64,000 bases of DNA from Epiperipatus broadwayi (Eukaryota > Onychophora > Udeonychophora > Euonychophora > Peripatidae): NCBI GenBank assembly GCA_028023455.1, contig JAQFVV010006622.1, positions 62,001 through 126,000 on the forward strand. The letters are read 5' to 3'. Of the stretch, positions 56,670-64,000 are shown piece after piece (the first letter of the stretch is position 1; each line of letters starts with the position of its first letter). Position numbers and translations under genes: made by a program. A model generated the notes under the pieces. It was not told the DNA's origin. It saw nothing but the letters and a program-made list of their open reading frames with translations, and did not search any database.

Positions 56670-58965
56670 TATGAATTTTGTTTATTTATTTAATATAAAA
56701 TTTAAATATTATTAATCTATTAAAAATAAGATAGGTACATTTCTTAAAATAATAACTAAAAATAATATAATAATTAATTGCATAAGTTTATTTTATAATT
56801 AATATAGCACAGAATATTTTAAGAATGATCGTGAGTATAAATGTGAATTATTTTATGAAGCTGTAATTCCGAAGATTATTGAAAGATGGACTGTACATTA
56901 AATCATTATTGATGGTAAAAATTGTATAATAATAATAATTTTAATGTATTTAATATGTTTTCTTTAGATCAACCAAATGATATGTTATTGTTGAATGAAT
57001 GTATGAATGTTTTAAAAAATACACACACATTATATTGGCAGTAACAGTTTTATTTAAATATGCATAATTTGAATTTATGATATAAATATGACACAACATT
57101 ACATAAGAAGCTTAGAAATAATTATATGATTCTTTCGTAAATAAATTTTGATTTTTATTTTTATTATTATTATGTTGGAGTATTAGAATTATATTTATTA
57201 TTCATAAGTAATTATTTTATTGCAAGTTAGGAAGAGATTTAAAAGTCTATATTTTATTTGGTTTTATTCGAGAAATTAAGTTAAGTTTTATGTAGAAGTT
57301 TATATTTGAGTTGGAGATTTACTGAATATAGATGATGAAGTATCAATAGTATGGATAATTAGTATTTATTTAAATTGATGATTGTTTTCCCGGAAAGTTT
57401 GAATAAGTTTTAAAAGGATGTTTTGCAGATAGAAAGTTATTAAGAAGGAGTAGAATAACACATAAAGTAGAGTAATAATTTCACATAGAAAAGAATCATA
57501 GAATTTATCTAATATAATGCTTTATGAATTTGAAATTGATGAATAATTTAATTATTATTATTTTAACAGTACATATATGTAATGCATATTTGATAAAACA
57601 TGTAGCATGAATTGCATTAAATGAAATATAAAATTATAATCAGTTATTTGTTATTACATTATAAAGATACATTAGCTTTATATTATGCTATTAGAGTAAT
57701 GCTGATATTAAAGTGAACACATACTAGTACATGATAAAATGAATAACAGTAATACTTAAGTGATGTAGCAATTTAATTAATAAAGTTTAATTGTTTACAT
57801 ATGCTATATAAATATTATTTACATAAATTTTTCTATGTAATAATTGAGGTTTACTGATGCTTGTTTAAAGTCTAAGTTTTGGAAACATACTTCAGTGTTA
57901 TTAGTACAGCATTTTAATGAATGTATAATTACTTATCGGGAGTATGAGCTAATAACAGTGTAAACATCTTGTATTATTATTTTCTTATTTTTATTTTCTT
58001 TTGTTTTCCTAATTTGAACTGTAAATATTGTAAATAAATTCTTAATCAAAGTTAATGTAAATAAATTTGTTTAATTTGTTTTAAAAGTGTGTCGAGTTCA
58101 TTATTTTGCACCACAGCATTTGACAGCAGATAATTTGAACAAACATAATATTTGCACAATATGAATTATTATTATTATTTAGAAATAAACACAATATTTT
58201 CCTTGATATCATTTATAAGAATTGATTGACATTAATATATCATATTGCAATGGTCATAGAGTAATTATAATGCATAATATAAGAGTACAATATTATTTAT
58301 TGCCACAGACTATTAAATTATAAGATTTTGATCTATTCTAAAATTAAGATACTATATGAAAATAAAAGATATACATATGATTATTTATTTATTTAATACT
58401 TAATAATATAACAGAAATAGATAAGATTAAGTTATACCCTAAGATTAGTATGGAGTATTATTATTATTAAAATAAGTTAGGTGTATTTAAGTTTGATATA
58501 AAATCCCATATCATACTTATTTACATGAGTTATCATTACTTTAAGATAATTAGAAGAACCTGAGATTATTTAATTATATTTTAAAAATAAAAGTTAAGAT
58601 TTATTTTTATTATTATTAAAGATAATTTATTTTATTTCAAAGTCATAAGAATGCTGTAGATGTAGTAATAGGATAGTAAGGAGGTAATAGTATTCTTATG
58701 CCATTGAGACAATGTCTTGGAAGATATTGACTCAATGTAAATCTACTTATTGCTTTGTAACTTTACTTCACAGTCTCATGATTTTAATAAATACTTATTT
58801 AATTAGTATATACTATAGAAATATATTGATTTTGATAATTAATGATAAATTTAAGTAGAATATGATAATATAAAAGTATATTAAAGATAAACATGCAAAT
58901 TTTAACTGGGCATTATAATTTAATTAAGCTAGTCGTATTTCAAATTATATTATACATCGAGAAGT
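56670..58965. other. AT-rich DNA; possible LTR-like end near 58.1 kb
   Basis: 58020-58130 has two AATAAATT motifs, then GTGTGTCGAGTTCATTA, then TTTTGCACCACAGCA, which vaguely recalls the polyadenylation/U5/primer-site end of a Gypsy-type LTR. No second copy or gag/pol was found, so this is not called. Nothing else recognised. Confidence 0.3.
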
Positions 58966-58971
58966 AAGGGT

Positions 58972-59055
<84 letters not shown>

Positions 59056-59062
59056 AACCTAG
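58965..59062. repeat. (AT)n in a palindrome
   Basis: About 80 bp of AT between AGGGTACA and TGTAACCT, arms complementary but for one base. Same arrangement as 36851-36917. Confidence 0.9.
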
Positions 59063-62000
59063 TGTTATTGACACTTGGTTTATTTAGCATCGTTTCCACA
59101 GGAAAACAATGCTATCTTTTTCAAGAAAATAAAAAAGTAAAATAGTAATAATATTAAGTGATTAATACAATATACTAGTTACTCACTTTAACATGTTTTA
59201 AGCAAATAACTAATAAATTTAGTAATTTGATGTCATTTTGAAGAAGAGCATGAATAAATTAATAATTTAATTAAAAATATTAACCATAAGAGCAATTTAA
59301 TATAGTATAAAAGCATATATTATAAACAGTAATTGATTTTAGATGGACAGAGGGGGGAGAAATGAGTATCTTATCATAACACAATAGCTTCTGGTAATTT
59401 TTAAATTATTTAGATAATAATGTATACAGAAATATATAGCACTAATAAACATTGTTAATTAAATGTATTTATTATTTTTCATTATTTGTCAAATTACTTT
59501 GTAATCCATTTAAGTCATACAGAAAAATATACGACTGTAATAAGTTTTTTTTTTCTTTCTTTTGTTTATGTATAAATAAATGATTTTTTTTTCTCTGTAA
59601 GAGGTCGCTAAAACAAGACCGCCAAAAATTGAGGAAAGTTCAGTCTGCCTTTAGTTTTACAAGAAGGAAGCAGTACTGAAATTCGGTAACAAAATTTTTT
59701 ATATTTTTTATTGCAGAAATAAATATAAGTCCAGTAAATGTTTGATAATATCATGTGTGGCTAATCTTATTTGATAGGATATTCTGTTTTTCTATGACCG
59801 TCTACCTATTTTAAAGCTTTTTATACTCAAAAATATACTATCGTATGCTAAAGTTCAAAATGACCGTATTGACTACAGCAATCACGGAAAGCGTCATTAT
59901 ATTTAATTTAAGTAATATAAATAATTTCCAGGAAATAAACAATTATTTGTTAACTTTACCTTATTTAATAATTTTTCGTTCATGGTATAAACGAAAAATT
60001 ATAATTAAAAGACATATTATAAAAGCCAAGGAAAGTTAACTATCAAATTTCGCGCTCTTTCTAACAGACATTGTCTGCGTTTAAAAATAATGTAAGCTCC
60101 CCACGTTAAAATATATTTTATTCACTGAAAATTATCGAAAATAATATTAATGATCAAGGATATTTACTTATGCACCTGTATATTTTTTAAAAAAGAAAAG
60201 ATAAATTTTCTCAAGGCAAATATTGAAAAATTTGTATGTGTGCATTTTACGGAGAATTCCTTATGAAAGACAAATTATAATTCCTATAGTAGGAATAAAA
60301 ACTACAAATATTAGTGACTTAATTATAACCATAAAATAATATGTTATATTATACCTCAACTGGAGTCATTAAAACTTTATATCTACGTAAGTCAGCTGCA
60401 GTCCTTACAATAATAATATTTTGGAAAAGTCGCGCATTAGTTTTATTCTTAAGCCAGCTAGCCAAATAAAGATTGATACGTATCGCCAATAGTAAAAAGA
60501 AAAGAGTTGTATATGTGATCGTCATTCGTCAAATATTTGTCATGTTAAAATATGTATTGTTTTTCTTGGATCCCAAAATTATATAAGTTAATTTAAGGAA
60601 GAGTTAACACCCAACGCTGCTATGTTTTCTTTGATTGATTTATTAAATGCATCAGAATGGAGGCAACTTTTATATAAAATGAAATAATAAAATGCGTTTC
60701 TTAATTTAAATTTGCTGCGTGAACTACAAATGGATCAAGTTCTTCATCTAGATAAATTGCCCAACGGAAAAACATTTTTCTAGAGAGATAATAAGCAATT
60801 GTTAAGTAATGATTTTTTTTACTAATTTGTAAAATTATGTATATTTTTTTTTATCAACAGGTTAAAAGATGTATAGTCAAGTAGTATTTAAATGACCTTG
60901 TAATCATAAAGGTATGTTTTCCTTTAATTATTCTAGGTTAAATTTATATTTGACATGGAAAATATTTTTTTATAAAATGTGTTTACTTATGATATGCAAT
61001 TATGGGTATAAATTTATATGTTAAATGCGTAAAAGTAGAAAAGTTCAGATACTTAATAGGTAAAATATCTAGTTAAAATTATCAGAAGTAATTAAGAGAA
61101 GTGCTATACAGAATATTACTTATTTAAAGTTTGAAACAAATTTATACTATGTTAATTGCGGAATATATTCCCAATTATTTTTTTTATTAACGCATTCACT
61201 TAATTTAGTTCAAAATACTATATTACCAATTACTTGTTGAATGTTTCTTTGGCAAAGGTGAAAATTATTATGTTTATTTTTGTGTTATCCATTGATTACA
61301 GACGTTGATCTAAGTATACCCCGGAATATAAATTTTGTGTAATTAGTGTATTTGCTTGTCTTGCCCCGATATAGAGTCAGTATATGCTTAAGATTCGCAT
61401 TAGTAATAATTGTAATGTATCTATTTTGTGGGATGGAAATTGATCTCCCCAAAAGCTTTATTTTCCATGAGGGGAATAAATAAATCTAGAATTCAGGTAT
61501 GGTTATAACTCGGATGATCGCTTCTCAGAGTTAGGACGATCAGCAATTTAACTGTATTTAGTGTATTTCGTTCGTTAAAATCCCATGAGAGGATTAGAAT
61601 TGGTTTGTGTTCCTATTATGCCCAAGTGAGAGGCAAGGACCCACCAAACTATTTTAAGGTAGTCGTTAACTCTACATTTCTACGGTATTATTCCATATTC
61701 CTCATGAGAAAATAGAGATAATTCCACCACGGAAGGTGTAGAATATTGTGTTTTATTTAGAAAGTTATGGCAAGATAACAGGTATACTGGAAGTTAATTC
61801 CTTATGATCCATTTAGTAAAAATAGTGTGCTAGTATATATGATCAATGTCTGGACTGTGCGATGGAATAGTGCTGGTAATCCACACGTAAGTCAATGGAG
61901 AGAGTAAGTTTAAAATTGCGTGATTTAAATTTTTTTATTTGCCAATGGAGGGTTCAAATACTAGGTTTAATTCGGGTTAATTATTAAGTAGCACTCACAA

Positions 62001-64000
62001 TATAACTTATACTGAGGGAAAACAGTGTGTATAACAACTTCAGTTGTTATTAAGGTAAACATTAAAAATAATAAGTGTAACTTCTGATAAATAACCCATA
62101 AATTATAATAAGTTATCTAAATAAAAAACTATCATTTAGTTAAAGATGAAATAATAATAATCGTTTGTACGCATTGCCTAGAATCAAATTATTTTTATTT
62201 TAAAACAAATAGTTAGTTAATAAAGTTAAACAGCCGTTCATATAAGATACACTAAACAGATTAGTTGATGTATCGATAATAATATTTATTTTGTTATATT
62301 CAATTTGCATAAATGTAAAAAGAAGATGAAGTAGTTCGAATCCAAGTCTAAAAGCATAGACAAATTACTATTAGTTATATTTTGTTTTATCCATATGGGA
62401 TCGACTAAATTGTATATGTTTGTTTATTATGTTAATCCTAAAGGATAGTTTTGTTAAACTGTGATAATAAATTAGAATATTGTTAAAATTTAATAATAAA
62501 TTATAGTCTTGTTACAAGCTGTTTTTGAGTCATTTTTCTTGTGTGCTAAATAAAAGTGTATTTGCATAATACTTACAATACTTTCTTGAGTCCAAAATTA
62601 TTTATGAAATCTCAAATTCAATACACCAGATAGACAATTGTAAGCAGATCAGAATATTTCATTATATTTTTAATTTAATAAGAATTATTTATGGAATTGA
62701 AACTTCAGACCAGAACATTTTATTTTATGTGTGTGTAAAATCACTTTATCCCCAAACTAGTAGGTTTTGGTTGCACTTTGTTCCATACACATTTAAGTGA
62801 AGTGTCTAAGTAATAAAACTTAGCTAAATTATTGTGTTGTCATGGATGATGGAGGGACACAAAAGCACCCTTGTCTTTTCATCATTCCGACTGAGATTCT
62901 GGATTATAAATTGGCTATATTATTCAAAATTATGCATTGATATTGAATATGGTTATCATCTCATTAAATATTATAATAGTTGATATGTGGATGAAGACAC
63001 CTGGAATTTAAATAAGTTAAATGTTTCCTATAGCCGACCAGAATGTCAGTCATATGCGACAATGCAATATTGCCGAGCATTTTATTAAATATAACAGAGA
63101 ACCCTGAGATTAGTGTCATTATTATAAGTGCTCTTAAATTAAGAATTGATTCATTATGATCAATGTTACAAGCGTGGCATGGCTAAAGAGATTGAAACTT
63201 TTGATTGTATAATAATAAAATATTGAGATCATATTGGCAAATTGCTGGATGTTTTATTTTGGTCAGTAATATTAACAATGACATGAAATCATCATCATCA
63301 TTGTCGAATAGTGCAAGTACTTACAGCTCAGAGAATGTGTTTTGGATAGAGAAATAATGTTAGTTTATTCTAAATTTTTTTTAAAATTTATTTTATTAAT
63401 GATAAGTATTTTTTTTAATTCTATCTCTGTCTGAATTGCATATCTCTGTAGCTGAATTATTATAACTAACCTAACATCGAGCTATATTAGGAAATAGAGG
63501 GTGTGCAACCCGAAGCATCAGAGGGAAGAGTCCGATTCCCTTGATGGAATGTGCCCGTTTTATTTTTAATAGAAACGTCATATATTTCTTTTCTTGGGTT
63601 AGAATATATATATATTATACACTTCAACAAAGAACTCCAACAAAAAAACTATTATAGGTTAATGAGAAAATTTGTTTAGATTCATGGATTGTCAATTAGT
63701 AGTAATTGGTAATTTTTTGACAACATTAAAAGCTAAAAGTTATCTCTATTTACATGGATATAATGTTATCATTTTTATTCTTTGTTATGATAACAATCCA
63801 TGGAAATATTTAATTCAATATACATTTGTTAAAACAATGATTTTCATAGTCTACAAATATAAATCATTTATTATCTGGATTTCATCTGTGTATAATTTAT
63901 TGTACTAATCAAATGAGATGATATATGTAAACTACTTTCAATTTAGAAGAATTTTTTAAAAACTTTAATCTTGAATAATTTTTGAATATTATTTTATTTT
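59063..64000. other. AT-rich DNA without a recognisable gene or element
   Basis: Repeat families F1-F5, SINEs and LINE or PLE relics are absent by eye. Slightly less AT-rich, CpG-containing stretches at 59590-59690, 60050-60110 and 61310-61730 may be exonic or regulatory, but no frame or motif supports a call. A 64-codon frame at 59845-60039 (+) has no recognisable family. Confidence 0.4.

Noticed and set aside
58020-58130. Gypsy-type LTR end and primer-binding site
   Set aside because: No second LTR, no gag/pol and only loose motif resemblance.
63480-63570. tRNA-like B box (GAGTCCGATTCCC)
   Set aside because: No A box or acceptor pairing at the right distance and no other copy in the window.

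Overview
The window looks like nuclear DNA of an AT-rich invertebrate animal (base composition judged by eye at well over 70% A+T). It carries animal-type mobile elements: RTE-clade LINEs, Penelope-like elements (PLEs) with a GIY-YIG endonuclease, tRNA-derived SINEs, foldback repeats and long microsatellites. The species cannot be assigned. No intact host protein gene, rRNA or functional tRNA gene was recognised, and nearly every coding segment is a retroelement relic.

Layout. 1-4.9 kb is AT-rich DNA with hammerhead-type repeats (family F1). 5.0-7.1 kb holds a decayed L1/Tx1-like LINE on the minus strand, followed by a compound tetranucleotide microsatellite. 8.8-13.9 kb holds F4 repeats, hairpin elements and two tRNA-like SINEs. 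14.9-16.2 kb is a broken PLE behind an inverted repeat. 17.03-18.75 kb is a composite insertion of four ribozyme-bearing units (one inverted, three tandem) between 13-bp target duplications. 23-26 kb has three RTE 3' fragments. 27.5-28.5 kb is a long open PLE frame; 29.3-29.7 kb is a second-clade PLE endonuclease fragment. 31.5-33.3 kb is the best RTE copy. 37.5-43.4 kb is dense in F1, F2 and F4 insertions. 44-54.5 kb has SINEs, foldbacks, an AAT microsatellite and decayed LINE and PLE pieces, then F3 at 53.1-53.9 kb. 54.6-64 kb is poor in recognisable elements and has a TATA-like site and two short coding-like segments of unknown nature.

Main result. The sequence supports a superfamily of short non-autonomous elements (F1-F4, about 360-430 bp per unit) carrying type I hammerhead self-cleaving ribozyme motifs: CUGANGA, helix II, GAAA, a 2-3 bp helix III and a complementary helix I. 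Several copies have apparently complete cores, and independent insertions of F1, F2 and F3 are each bounded by target-site duplications of about 13 bp. Tandem and head-to-head copies lie inside single duplications. This matches animal retrozymes and the hammerhead-bearing terminal repeats of PLEs, and PLE reverse transcriptase/GIY-YIG relics of at least two lineages lie in the same window as plausible past helpers. That functional link is inference.
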